A stretch of DNA of 64,000 nucleotides from Ailurus styani. Lineage: Eukaryota; Chordata; Mammalia; Carnivora; Ailuridae. Under the pieces are notes generated by a model. The model searched no databases. It worked only from the letters and a program-made list of their open reading frames with translations, and was not told the origin of the DNA. Numbering within the stretch: position 1 is the first letter of the stretch; each line of letters opens with the position of its first letter. Location of the stretch: positions 2,169,128-2,233,127 of the forward strand of contig LNAC01000109.1 of the NCBI GenBank assembly GCA_002007465.1, in the 5' to 3' direction. This document shows positions 11,655 through 23,176 of this stretch, piece after piece. The translations under genes were made by a program, and so were the position numbers.

Positions 11655-12540
11655 GAGCAAATCCAAAAGGTAGCATCAGCCTAGGAGATATGTTTGCAAC
11701 TCATGAAACAGCCCAAGAATCAGTATCTGGAATACACAGAACATCTAAGGAACTCCTACAAACAAAGGTACATAAGATCAAATCAAGCGACTCAATAGAA
11801 CACATAGGCAACGACAACCCACAGCAGAGGAAATCCAAAGAGCCGAAAAACTTATGAAAAGCTGTGCACCTTAATTAGTAATTGAAGGAAATGCAAATTA
11901 AAACCACAATGAGATATTTTCTCAGACAAGTGTGTCAGTGAGTCCGTGAGGGGCAACCAGAGCATCTCACATGACACATGCCCCCACCTGGCAGTTCCAT
12001 GTTGGCTCTTTGACTCTGAGAGCAGCCCCCCATGGTAAGAAAGGTGTTATTCGCAGCCGCCCATTGCATACATATGTGAAACTGAAACGAGTTCACAGGA
12101 CAATAATTGCCCTTACTATGTGCAATGTGCACTTTCTATTCTTTTGATTTTACAATGAACTGAATTGTTTTTGTTACCCCCTACCAGGATGCAAACTCCA
12201 TTTGGTAAACCGCTCCTTCCAGAAGTAGTCATTTGTGAACAAAGAAACATGTGCAAGGCTATTTGTGGCAGCATAATTTTCCATCGGGAGGGGAATGAAT
12301 AAATGAATTGGGTGTATCTGTTTGAGAGATGACTAAGCAGTGGTTACCATGAATGCAATCTGTAAACACCAATGTGGAAAGATGTCAAAAATGTAGTAAA
12401 GGCGGGGGTGGGGAGCAGGGGGTTAAGTAAAAATTTATGGAGTAGTAGCTATAAAATGATGGCATTCACATGCATTTTCTCAAACCCATTAAGTATTATT
12501 ATATGTTCCAGACACATGTAATAAAAATATAAAAGCGAGA
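11655..12540 (+). mobile_element. L1 fragments
   Basis: 11655-11935 resembles the L1 ORF2 3' part (GGAATACACAGAACATC... GCAAATTAAAACCACAATGAG). 12215-12540 resembles L1 3' end (TTTGTGGCAGCATAATTTTC, then GTAATAAAAATATAAAAG). The stretch between (about 11936-12214) is not clearly L1. Confidence 0.65.
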
Positions 12541-12918
12541 CCTAGAAGGTACTGCCCATTCAGGGTGGTAGCTGGGTCCCTGGGGCAGCAGATGGAGGAG
12601 GGAGTCTCAGCTTCATCTGTAATCTCATCTTTTTCTACATTCACATATTCTGAAGGAACAACGACAAAATGCTAACACTTGTTCATTCTGGGTAGTGGGT
12701 GCCTGAAGGCTGAGAACAAGCCATTCAAGCAGAGATCTGAAGGAAGAGTGATCCAGACCAAAAACAGCAGAGCAAAGGTCCTGAGGTAACCATGGCATGT
12801 TCCAGGAACAGCGGAGGCTAGGATGGTGGAGTGAGGAGAGAGGTTAGGGATGAAGGTGGTAAGGAATTTGGATTTTAGGTTCTAAGCAGGGGCGTGAGCT
12901 TACCAAATTTATATTGTA

Positions 12919-13130
12919 GGCGTGCCTGGGTGGCTCAGTCAGTTAAGCGTCTGCCTTCGGCTCAGGTCATGATCCCAGGGTCCTGGAATGGAGCCCCATG
13001 TCAGGCTCCCCACTCAGTGGGGAGTCTGCTTCTCCCTCTGCCCCTATCCGTGCTTGTGCTCTGTCTCTCTCTCTCTCTCTCTCTTTCTCTCTCCCTCAAA
13101 TAAATAAATAAATACAATCTTTTAAAAAAA
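12919..13130 (+). mobile_element. Can-SINE
   Basis: Full head (GGCGTGCCTGGGTGGCTCAG) with A and B box-like parts, a CT repeat (13059-13094), AAATAAATAAATA and an A tail. Confidence 0.93.
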
Positions 13131-14451
13131 TGTATACTGTAAAAAACATCATTCTGGTTGGACATATGTTGTTACGGTGGAAAGAGTGATCAATGAAAAC
13201 ACGGGGTCTATGGTGCTAATCTCTGGTGTGGTTGAAAGTTTCCATTTAAACTTTCAAAACAATAATCGATACTACCTCTGGCTTCTCTGAGGAAAATGGA
13301 CTGCGGGGGGCGGGGGGACCAGAAGGCAGGCAGGGAGGCTAGGGAGGAGGCTGTAGCAGGGGTCTGGGTGAGAGGGGAGGGTAAATAGGACCAGAGTGGC
13401 AGCGGTGGAGGGGGCAGACCATGGGATTTTTGGGCCATGGAATGTGGGCTGAGAGAAGAATGGCTTGGGCTTAGCTCCCAGTGAACTGTGGTTCTGGAGG
13501 AGGACAAGGAGGGGCGGGCTTGGGAGTGGGGACAAGGAAAACCGGGCTTGGGAGCAATGCCAGAGAGAGGCTCGTGGCCTCCACGGGGGAGCTATCAGGT
13601 GCACAAGTCCAGAGTTCAGGGGAGAGTCAGGGCTTGGAGTCACCTCTTTGGGGATAGCAGGCACATAAAAATATTTGAAACCACGGGACAGGATGAGGTC
13701 ATATAGGAAGTGGGTGTGGTTAAAGGGCAAGAAAGGGGCCAGGACAGAGGGATGGGGGTGCTCTCGGACTTGAGGAGGAAGAGGGGAGAGAAGAAAGGGC
13801 AGCCAAGGAGACAGGAAAGCAGAAGGAAGGGAAGTTGCTCTCTCATCCCCAGTCACCCTCCAAGCTGTCAATCATCCCTCCCTGGCAGCCCCCCTCCCGA
13901 GGCTGCTCGGACTCCGGCTCCGGCATGGATCATTACAACAGGCCGGGGTCCACTCCGCACACTGCCTTCTGGGTGTCCCTGTGAAATGCAGATCTGACAA
14001 ATGCAGATCTAACTCCCGCAACCGCAGCCCTGTGTTGGGTTAGAAAGCCATTCCCAGCCTGGTGACTGGGGCCCCTGAGGACACTCCCACCCATCAGACA
14101 CAGAGGCGGGTACAAGCATATATGTTTGCACACACTGAGGAGCGGGGGGGGGGGTGCTGCACCTTGCACCAGCCACCACCCCCTTCACCTCCTGCTTCCC
14201 ACAGGCAGGGCTCGCTTCCCGCACCCAAGCCTGGAGGTGCCAGACCTCGCTTTCCCAGCCTCTAGGGCTTCTGGGGAAACGTCCTCCCTCCAGAGACAGA
14301 GAGACAAGGAGACAACACCCAGCCTGCCTTGGGGTTTGTATGTGAGGACATACTTTGTGTCTGAGCTGCTGCCACTATCCTGTGACTAGAAGGAACCCTC
14401 AGAGCAAGCACACAGTGATGAACAGGAGATGGGACCCTGGGTCCTCGGTGA
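13131..14451. other. Intergenic, no gene seen
   Basis: Purine-rich unique DNA (13280-13820) then mixed sequence with a poly-G run near 14143-14153. Frames here are open by composition only. Confidence 0.55.
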
Positions 14452-14463
14452 AATCAGCAGGCC

Positions 14464-14622
14464 ATGGGGCCCCTGGATGATGCCATCAGGGGACGACTCT
14501 CAGGGTGGGCTCAGGTCATGATCCTGATCAGGGTCATGAGATCAAGGCCCGAGTCGGTCTCCTTAATCAGCAGGGAGTCTGCTGGGAAGACTCTCTCTCC
14601 CTCTGTCCCTCCCCCTGCTCAT

Positions 14623-14681
<59 letters not shown>

Positions 14682-14708
14682 TAAATAAATAAATCTTTAA
14701 AAAAGCAG
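14464..14708 (+). mobile_element. Diverged Can-SINE with expanded CT repeat
   Basis: A degraded head, a clear body (GGCTCAGGTCATGATCCTGA), a (CT)n run at about 14625-14677 and an AAATAAATAAATAAATCTTTAAAAA tail. A 12-base duplication AATCAGCAGGCC flanks it (14452-14463, 14709-14720). Confidence 0.9.
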
Positions 14709-14720
14709 AATCAGCAGGCC

Positions 14721-16959
14721 TGGGGCCACCTTGGTACGTGGACCAGTGGACGTCTCCTAAGACTAAACAGCAAACCCCTACTATTTAAACCTCTTTGGGT
14801 TGGGTTTCCAGCACTTACATCCAGAAGCATCCAGATGGACCCCCACACCCTGAGGGATGCACACATCCCACCCTCACACGCCTGGTCCCCGAAAGTTGTG
14901 CTTCCCCCTCAGAACTCTCGCCCATTGGCATCACTGTGTCTTGCCTGGGGGCCATCTTGTCCTCACATGGCCTTACCCTTGTCCACTTGACCCTTTCCCG
15001 CCGCTCACTCTGGCCACAGGGTGACTCACCTGGCCTCAGCCACCTGCAGCCCTTGACCTCTGGCTTCTACATCTGTGAGGTCCACAAAACACAAAAGTGC
15101 TCACAATTCAAAAAACACAATTCAAAACACAATAGTTTTGACACATAAGCTGCTCCTTTTCACCCGCCCAAAAATGGTCTGGTGCCCGCTGCTCCAGGAA
15201 AGGGTTATTATCAGCAAAACACACAGGAAAGGCTTTGGGGTTCCAAAGTTTAGGACTTACGGGGGCTGACAACAGGACTTGGAAGCCGTTGGTGTGTCAG
15301 AGTCACACCTCCTGTCCCGAGGCTAGGACAGGGTTCTGGGGCTCTGGAGGGGAAGGAATGGAGTGGGCTCTGGGGAGAGAAGTCAGTGGGGCCTGGGGTC
15401 CAGGCCTGGGAGCAGCAGAGCAGCATCCCGAGACCACCAGCTCCCACCAGAACCCCCAGGGCAAGTCTTTTTCTCCGCCAGGGTGTAGAAGCCATTGCTC
15501 TGGGAGCCATATTGGTGCCCACGAACCAAGCAGCCCCCCCCCCAGATCAGGAAGTGGGGCATCATTGAGTGGAGGCACTGAGGGACTATGGGGACAGATG
15601 TGCCCCTCCAGGTCCTCCCCAGGTTCCCTCTGATGATACAAAGGGACTGACTTTGGGGCTCTCCACTTTACCTAAAGTCTCATTCTTCATGGTGATGTCT
15701 TTCACTACCACAGCGCCCCCTACCCCCGCCCCAGACAAAGGAGTGGTCCTGGACACCCAGCAGGGGGAGAGGGGAGCTTCGAACCAAAAGCTGCACACAG
15801 ATACTGAGGAGACAGTGAGCAGAGCCTGAACAGGAGAAGACACCCTTCTCCTCTGCCCCCTTAGACCAGGCTAGAGTGGGGGCTGTTTCTGACTCATCCC
15901 TGTGACTCCAATGCCCTGCCCAGGGCCTGATAAACAGAAGGTACACAATAAATATTTATTGGCCTAAACGGAACACGAGGCCGTAGCGATGGGGCCCACA
16001 CTGTCGGCTGACGGAGCCAGTCCCCCTCCCCAACCTCCCCCTCCCGATTCACCTGCTAGTGGTGGCTCAGGTGGCAGCCGGGTGACCCAGCCTGGCCAAT
16101 AGGATGAAATAGAATTCCCAGCCCTAGGCTTCCAATGAAGCTTTTGTGATGATGAATAGTCTGAGCTGGTCTCACTTTCTGCCCTTTCCCCTTCATCCTG
16201 TCCTGTCTGAAGGTGCAGGAACCATGAAGAGGTCAGTCATGAGCACAAAGGCCTCTGTGCAAAAAGTGACAGAGAAAGAGGACAAGAGCGTGGGTACCTG
16301 ATGGCACAACTGAGCCTCTGACCAGACTGCCCAGTCTCGGCTTCTGTGATAAGCCCTGTCCCTGCCTCTGTCTTCACGCTGTAGCTGTTACGTGTTTTCT
16401 ATTATCTGCAGCTGAACACAACGGATTCCCAACATGTTCACTGTACGCCTTTGGACTAAAACAAATCTGGGTTTGGACCTTGGCAGGTGACAGCTGAAAT
16501 CTGGGTTTCCTCCACTTCCTCAAAACTGCTCTTGCCAACGTCATTGAGTTAATTAAGGGAAATGACAAGTGATTGTAACAGACAATTCTGAAATCTCAGT
16601 GGTTTAACACGATGAGGCTTATTTGCTCCTGTTACAGTCAGATGCAGGTTGGTGGGGAGGGCACGGCTCTGCACAGTCCTTTAGGGTCCCAGATGCTGTC
16701 ATCTGGCAGCCCCACTCTCCTCTGGGTGCTTGGAACCCCTCCATTGAGGATTGGATAGGGGGTGTTTATGGTTCAGGTCTGGAAATAGAGACTTCACCAC
16801 CATCTGCCTTCTATTGGCCAGAATTCAGCCTCATGGCTGAATTCACACCCACGGGCAAGGGAGGCAAAGAGGAGGCAGATTTGGCCACCAGTGTACACTA
16901 TCAGGGTCTACCTGGGCCCCCAAAGACCTCCACATCCCTATAGTCAGTGCTCACTTCTG
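14721..16959. other. Intergenic with ancient repeat-like blocks
   Basis: No exon supported. 15880-15960 ends in ACACAATAAATATTTATTGG, an L2/MIR 3' end style. 16070-16320 and 16560-16900 look like old medium-reiterated repeats (for example CCAGAATTCAGCCTCATGGC), but I cannot name the families. Confidence 0.45.
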
Positions 16960-17560
16960 AAGTCTCATTTTAAACCGCATCAGTGCTGGCCGTCCCTTAT
17001 CTTTTTGAAACACTGTGTTCTTGGCATCCTTCCTGACTTCTCTGTGTTCTCTCCAGCGTTCCTAGACACTCCTCTTCCTCCCTGAAGGGTTGGGGGTCCT
17101 CAAGCTGGATCCTGAGCTCCGTCCTCTTCTCTTTCTCTTTTCTCCCCACATACCTCACCTTTACGAGCTCCCTTAATCACCACTGGTTATACTCATGACC
17201 CTGAATCGTGACCCTCTCTCCTGAGGTCCAGACTGGCACCAAACAGCCTCCTAGACATCTTCACATAGACACTTCAAACTCAACACCCTCAAACTGTGAA
17301 TATTCTCTTTGCCCCAAGCCTGCTCCCCCTCCCCAGCTTCCCTTGCTGTGAACGGCACCATCATCAACCCAAAGGCTTAACTCCCAACAGCTTGTTTCCC
17401 CTCCCCAGGCCACACACTCCCAATCACCAAAATCCTGCTGCTTCTGCCGCCAAAACATCTCTGAACTTCATCCATTTCTCTCCACAGCCATGACTGCTAT
17501 CCAAGCTCATGCTGCCATCACCTCCTTCCTGGACAACTGCGACAGGGTCCCAAACTCCTC
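16960..17560 (+). repeat. L2 LINE 3' region
   Basis: CACCATCATCAACCCAAAGGC, AATCCTGCTGCTTCTGCC, CATCCATTTCTCTCCACAG and CTCCTTCCTGGACAACTGC occur in the order of the L2 ORF2 3' end. Very old and broken. Confidence 0.7.
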
Positions 17561-17594
17561 CTGCCCAAACCTTGATCCCCAAGAGTTCTCTAGG

Positions 17595-18020
17595 CTGGTG
17601 CTTCTGAAACTAGCTAGCGGCATAGAAATCACCTGGAGAGTCTGTTTAAAGAGGATTTCTGGGGCATCCATACAGCCTAGCGATCTTTTTATTATTTTTT
17701 TTTATTCTTTGCCCCAGGGGTACAGGTCTGTGAATCATCAGGCTTACATCTTTCACAGCACTCACCAAAGCACAAACCCTCCCCAATGTCCATAACCCAT
17801 CCACCCTATCCCTACCCTCCCACCCCCCAGTAACCCTCAGTTTGTTTTGTGAGATCAGGAGTCTCTTATGGTTTGTCTCCTTCCCCATCCCTAGCAATCT
17901 GATTCTGATTCCCTTGGTCTGGGGAGGGGCTCAGGAATTTGCATTTCTAACAAGTTCCCCTAAGGGAGTCCCCTGGAGGAACCCAACCAAGCTAAAGATG
18001 CTGGCACCGAGGTTGCAAGT
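17595..18020 (+). mobile_element. MER5A-like hAT-Charlie element, split by an L1
   Basis: 17595-17683 (GTGCTTCTGAAACTAG, ATAGAAATCACCTGGAGAG) and 17892-18020 (CAATCTGATTCTGATTCCC, AGGAATTTGCATTTCTAACA) are two halves of one MER5A-type element. Between them lies an inverted L1 3' end with an 11-base near-identical duplication (CCTAGC[G/A]ATCT). Confidence 0.8.
17684..17890 (-). mobile_element. Young L1 3' UTR fragment inserted in MER5A
   Basis: Reverse of the carnivore L1 3' end also seen at 45.6-45.75 kb and 47.69-47.81 kb (CAGGTCTGTGAATCATCAGGC, CCCTCCCCAATGTCCATAAC). Begins with a T-rich (antisense A) tail. Confidence 0.88.
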
Positions 18021-18034
18021 TTTGGGACCGGAAG

Positions 18035-18255
18035 CAAGGATCCCCGCGCTGTCCAATACGGAGGCCACTAGCCACAGATGGCTATGTAAATTACTGAAAC
18101 AAAATAAAACTTAAAATTCAGTTCCTCAGTAGCACTAGCCACATTTCAGATGGTCAACTGCCACATGTAGGTAGTAGCTACTATATGGAACGGCGTCCAG
18201 GATCGAACATTTCCATCGCCAGAGAAAGTTCTACTGGATGGCATTGCCCAGACCG
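18035..18255. mobile_element. Non-autonomous DNA transposon (hAT-type, MER)
   Basis: GCTGTCCAATACGGAGGCCACTAGCC near one end and AACATTTCCATCGCC...TGGATGGCATTGCC near the other, with CACATTTCAGATGGTCAAC between, follow a common mammalian MER hAT element. I do not name the subfamily. Confidence 0.65.
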
Positions 18256-18494
18256 AGGTGACCGTTCTAAAAATGAAGGCTGATCTTTGGTCCCCCTCTT
18301 ACCCGTAAGATTTCAGAGGCTCTCACTTCCTAAGAGTAAAAGCACGCAAAGGACGTCGAGAGCCGGGAGGGCATAGACACGCTCCTGAACTGGGAAACCC
18401 TGACAATGCCGGCAAGTTCAGAGCTTCCCAGGCTAGAGAAAGGCCAAGAACTTTGAGCTCATTGGCTGATGGTGGGGGGGCGGCTGCCAGCGCT

Positions 18495-18626
18495 TTCCTT
18501 TGATTGGGTACTTTCTCAGAGCGGAAAGCCAATCCTCGAGGGCGGTGGGGGCGGGGCCAGGCTCGCCTTACAGGCCCCGCCCCGAGTTCCGGGCGCTCTC
18601 AACACCGCAGGCGAGTCGGCTTGGCG
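18495..18626 (+). promoter_or_regulatory. METTL27: METTL27 promoter and non-coding first exon
   Basis: CCAAT-type motifs lie in both orientations (ATTGG about 18503-18507, CCAAT about 18529-18533), followed by GC boxes at 18547-18556 and 18573-18583. The likely untranslated first exon ends at 18626 just before a GTGAGT donor, and the next exon carries the ATG at 18883 after a CCCCACAG acceptor. No TATA box is seen, as is usual for a housekeeping CpG promoter. The transcription start is inferred. Confidence 0.7.
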
Positions 18627-18882
18627 GTGAGTTCTGACCCCCCCTACCTCCTTAGATCCGTCTGGTGCTTTAATCTGGCTCACCGCTTTGGGAGTGGGGA
18701 GTTGGGGGCAGGTCCTCCCTCCCGCTGCGGGGAGCACCCTCCCCCCAGCCCTGAACCCCACGTGTCCAGTCTCGCCCTGTGCGTGCTGTCACCGCCTATG
18801 AAATGGCCTGGCGGGTAGAGGGGTGGGAATGGGAGAGATTGCAGTGGGCCCCGAGATACCCAGGCTGTGTCCCCACAGGAGG

Positions 18883-21800
18883 ATGGCTCAGGAGGAAGAG
18901 GGGAGGCTGTCCGAGGCGCGGGCCCGGGTGGGGGCCTTACACGGCATCACCGACGTGGGCCACAAGCTGCTCTTCTATAAGCGCTGGGCTCCAGACTATG
19001 ACCAGGTAAACCTGCCAGGCTCCTCACGTCGACCTCTCTTGCTCGCCCAGCCTCAACTTTCCTATCTGTAAAGTGGGAACAGTTAGCCTCGCACACCCCC
19101 AACCGTGGCTTGTGAGAATGAGGTGAGCCCCTGCAGTCCTCCCCCCTTCAAGGACTAGCCCCTCTTCAGCTCATCCACAGCAGCCCTGCCCTCTGGCCAG
19201 CCCCGTGGCTCCTCATGAGCAGCCCCTAGAAATCAGGAACCAAGACCAAGCCACCCTGGGACTGCAGGCCAGGCAGAGGGGCTGGCTGCCTGGAGGAGGT
19301 GCCCCTTGAGGGGTTACTATGGACCAGGAAGAGAGCGCTCCCTTGGCTAGCAGAGCAGTTCCCAGCAGTGGGCTGGGTGCTGACTCTCATTCTGGAAGAG
19401 GAAAGCATCTCGTGCTGGAATCCCCGCAGGGCTGGAGCCCTGGTGAGCGCAGCACACACAAACAACCCCCCCACCCCCCCACCCCACCCCCACACAGCTT
19501 GGCCTGGCTGACTCCTAGACAACCCTGCCTGGAGGTCCCCCAAACAGTGGGGCACTCGTGCCAGTCGGCTCTCAGTGATCTGTCCCCAGGACGTGGCCGC
19601 CCTGCAGTACCGTGCCCCACGCCTTGCAGTGGACTGCCTTACCCAGGCCCTTCCAGGCCCACCGCACGCCGCCCTGATCCTGGATGTGGCCTGTGGCACC
19701 GGCCTGGTGGCTGCCGAGGTGAGGCCTCCCCGGATCCCTCTGCCCTCTCTTCCGCTCCCCACTTGTTCAGATTGCCTTTCACCCCTGGCCCCAGAACTCC
19801 GCCTCCCCCCAGCCCGTCAGACTCATGGGTCCCAAACACTTGGACTGCAATTACTGCGGAGCCCACTGCCCTCCCCAGGTGCAGAGACCCAGCTGGGAGA
19901 TGGCAGGTCTGAACTGTGACTGAGTCGTCCCCCCACCCCCCCCCCCCCCAACTCCNAGGCTCGGGGCTTCCTCCAGCTGCACGGAGTGGATGGGAGCCCA
20001 GAGATGCTGGACCAGGCCCGAGCCCATGGCCTCTACCAGCACCTCAGTCTCTGCATCCTGGGCCAGGAGCCTCTGCCCAGTTCTGAAGGTACTTCCCCTC
20101 CTACCCAGATACCTTACCAGTGCCCCTTTCTCTTGGCCAGCCTCTATCCCCCCCTCCACAAGCCCCCTCTCACACCGAGCCCCCCAAAGCCTCACTGAAC
20201 CCCTCTCTGATCGGATGTTGGCCCAGAATGGGGCCACACCTGCCAGATCCCCCTGCCACAAGGGCCAGGCCCGGTCCCTCCTATTGGGTATCATGAGGCC
20301 ATGACGAAGACAAAGCCCCACAGTGCCTCTCCACTTTCCACGTAGGGACCTTCGATGCGGTACTGATAGTGGGGGCTCTCAGTGACGGCCAGGTGCCCTG
20401 CAGTGCCGTACCTGAGCTTCTGCGAGTCACCAAGCCAGGTGAGGAGCAGCCCATCTGACCCCAGGCCCACACCTCTCCCCCCACCCTCCCACCCCCACTG
20501 CCATGGGAGCAGACAGCAAGCCTCAGAGCCTCTCAGGCCAGGCGGGGTCACACAGCCTAGCCTCGCATCCCAGCCACCAGCAGCCACCAGCAACAGAGCC
20601 AGGCAAACAGGCAGGGCAGATGGGGAGCCAGCTGGCCTCTTACCCATAGGACAGCTCCGATCTCCTCTCTGGCTCTGTCTCCTCAGCTCCAAGCAGTGGC
20701 AGAGCCCCTGCCCCCACAGGATTGCGGTGGGCGGGAAGAGGGCCAGGCCACAGGTGGGCCCACGCTCTGATAAGTTAGAGACGGGGAGTGAGGGAGGCCC
20801 ACACAGGAACACGGCCACAGGCAGAAGCCGGAAGTCAGGAAGACAGCCACAGGAAGTGACCGGCAGGAAGGGGAATGGCGGAGCGGGAGGATGATGAGGC
20901 AGGGGAAGCCCCAAAGGTGCTCCCCATTGCAGAAAGACTGTATGTTCTCCCCCCTCGTTGGGCCCAGTAGGGCCCATGGCTAAGCCTGGGCAGGTCTGGG
21001 CAGGCTTCAGCCTCCGGGAACTGTGGAGGTTGACAGAAGCAGGGTCTTGAGTGGGGCCAGAGAGAGAAGTAGGGACAGGGCTTGAGAGAGCGGGAAGCTC
21101 CCCTCAGAACCAGGCCAGTCCGTGCTCATCAGGCCCCTCAGCTGGCCGGAGCCCGTCTGTCTGCCCACATGACACAGGCTCCCCTGTGTTGGAGCCTTTC
21201 CTCTCCCAGAGCCCCATCCACCCACCCTGCAGGGCCCTGCTGCTCCTCACCCCTTCCTCCAGCAAGCCCTCCAGACACCATCTCTCCTATGTGTCTCTGA
21301 GCCTGCGATGGGCATGCTGTAGGTGCCTGGAGAAGTCCCAAAAGGATAGGTCATTCATTCATTCATTCGTTGAACGAGGGCTTAATGACCCCACAGTCCT
21401 TTCTATGACCCCAGGGAATCAGCTCCACTCTGTAAGCTGGGAAGACGGGCTCAGAGAGGTGAGGGGACTTGCCCGAGGCCTGAAGTGCTTTCTTCCTGTG
21501 CCTCCAGACACAGCCACATCCTCCAGCAGAGGGGCTAGGTGAGCAGCGAGGATGGAGCCCCCCTGTCCAGGGGATTAAGCCAAGAATTCCTAGAGTAAAG
21601 GACACTGGGGCCTGGAAGGGTGTGTAGGAGGCTGTCAGAGGAAGCAGAGGGGTATTCCTTGGGGCTGGGAGGGTATATGCCCCCGAGGACACCCTTGAGG
21701 ACAGGAGCAGAAAGGGACAACCTTCAGCCTAGAAGCATGGTTCCTGCCCCTCCCCCACTCATCTTCCCCCACCCCGCCCTCCCCAGGGGGGCTGGTGTGT

Positions 21801-22067
21801 CTGACCACCAGGACCAACCCATCCAACCTGCGCTACAAGGAGGCACTGGAGGCTACTCTGGATGGGCTGGAGCGGGCTGGGGCGTGGCAACGCCTCAAGG
21901 CCTGGCCCGTGGACCAGTGGGAACTGGCCACCTCCGAGCTTGAGGTGGGGCCTGGAACTTCTGACAATGATGGCTTCATCTCTGGCATCGTCTACCTATA
22001 CCGTAAGCAGGAGGCGGCCCAGATGGAGGGAGTGAGGCCCTGCCCTCAGCCCCCCACTGACCTCTAA
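18883..22067 (+). CDS. METTL27: METTL27 (WBSCR27), predicted class I SAM-dependent methyltransferase, five coding exons
   Basis: The coding sequence is join(18883..19005, 19590..19718, 19959..20088, 20346..20438, 21787..22067), 251 codons plus TAA. Exon starts and ends follow AG/GT, and reading phase is kept throughout. The protein opens MAQEEEGRLSEARARVG. It has a PDYDQ block at the first junction, then the Rossmann motif I ILDVACGTGLVA (about 71-82) for S-adenosylmethionine binding. Acidic D95 in LHGVDGSPEML is the usual ribose-binding position at the end of strand 2. FDAVLIVGALSDGQVP (about 130-145) is motif IV/post-I, and KPGGLVCLTTR is the strand-5 region. The length is close to the human protein (about 245). 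The substrate is unknown; the family is usually called a UbiE/MenG-like methyltransferase. One N lies in the acceptor of the third coding exon (19956). The last exon stays in frame through GFISGIVYLYRK, typical of methyltransferase C-termini, and ends PPTDL. The gene converges with CLDN4. Confidence 0.93.
19932..19958 (+). other. Poly-C tract with N at METTL27 splice acceptor
   Basis: A near-pure C run leads into ACTCCNAG immediately before the third coding exon. The N at 19956 is the -3 base of the acceptor. The tract serves as the polypyrimidine tract. The uncalled base is probably a sequencing or assembly slip at the homopolymer, and the run length may also be wrong. Confidence 0.8.
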
Positions 22068-22167
22068 CCTTCCATGTGACTTCAGCCAGGCCCATCCTGG
22101 GGCCTCCTCTGCTTCATCTGTAAAATGGGGCCCCTGTGCCCACCTTGCCCCTCAGGGAGTTCTGCCT

Positions 22168-22173
22168 ATTAAA
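22168..22173 (+). promoter_or_regulatory. METTL27: METTL27 poly(A) signal (ATTAAA)
   Basis: The common variant hexamer ATTAAA lies about 100 bases after the METTL27 stop codon, giving a short 3' UTR. No other good hexamer occurs between the stop and this site. Confidence 0.6.
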
Positions 22174-22817
22174 TGAGTCCCAGAAGGGGCCCAAGGACTC
22201 TGGCTCTGATTCTGTCCCCCAGGAAGGTGACATCTGTCCCTGAGGACAGAAGTGAGAAGAGACGGAACAGAGAGGGCTCCCACCCCAGGCCTTCCCTGAG
22301 CCGGGAATGATAGGGCCGCAGGTGTGACCCTGTGACTCCTGCCATCATGGCGGCTCCTCTCACGCTAGCTGGAGGACAGGGAGACCCGTGCTCGTGTCCC
22401 TGGCCTTGACCGATACTTTCGCATGTCCAGGATTTAGAGAAGAGTCAGAAAGCCCTGTGTGTCTTGGAGGCTCATTAGGAAGGAGTCAGGATTCAGAGGG
22501 CTGGAGAAAGGGAAAAGGACATTCCAGACACAGACACAGCAGAGACAGCCTGGGCCAAGGCCAGGACACGGGACCTGGAGGGCAAGCGGATCAGCCTGGC
22601 TTCCCAGACAAAGCTGGGACAGAGAGGGAGCAGGCAGGTGCCTCACTCCCTGGGGCTGACCGTTCTCACGTGGCCCCCCAAACCCTTCACCGTGGTCCTG
22701 GGCACACAGTGAGTTTCCTATCTATGGCTTTACCTTCTAACAAATGAAGGGCTTTGAGCCAGGTGATTCCAAAGGTGAGGGCCAGCTCTGATTTGCCACA
22801 TTTCCTCAAAACCAGTT

Positions 22818-23023
22818 GTTTTTTTTTAAGATTTTATTTATTCATTTGACACAGAGAGAGAGATTACAAATAGGCAGGGAGGCAGGCAGAGAGAGAGGAG
22901 AGAGGAGGAAGCAGGCTCCCCACTGAGCAGAGAGCCCGACGCGGGCCTCAATCCCAGGACCCTGGGATCCATGACCTGAGCCGAAGGCAGCGGCTTTAAC
23001 CCACTGAGCCACCCAGGCGCCCC
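22818..23023 (-). mobile_element. Can-SINE between METTL27 and CLDN4
   Basis: Full-length reverse copy with a 10-base AAAACCAGTT duplication at 22808-22817 and 23024-23033. It lies in the short gap between the convergent 3' ends. Confidence 0.95.
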
Positions 23024-23170
23024 AAAACCAGTTTTTTTAAGCATTCTTGTCCCAGCCAGGACACAGTGGTCCTGCTCCTCGCCGACCCCCCACCCAGGCT
23101 TCTAGCCCTGCCCTGCCCACCTTCAGGGCTGAAATCAGAAACGATACGGTCTTCCTGTACACAGGTCCCA

Positions 23171-23176
23171 TTTATT
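23171..23176 (-). promoter_or_regulatory. CLDN4: CLDN4 poly(A) signal (AATAAA)
   Basis: On the minus strand AATAAA lies about 810 bases past the CLDN4 stop, so the 3' UTR is about 0.8 kb. That agrees with the size of mammalian CLDN4 messages. Cleavage probably falls near 23150-23160. Confidence 0.75.

Noticed and set aside
20291..20977. 228-codon minus-strand frame in METTL27
   Set aside because: Antisense across METTL27 exon 4 and intron; no domain.
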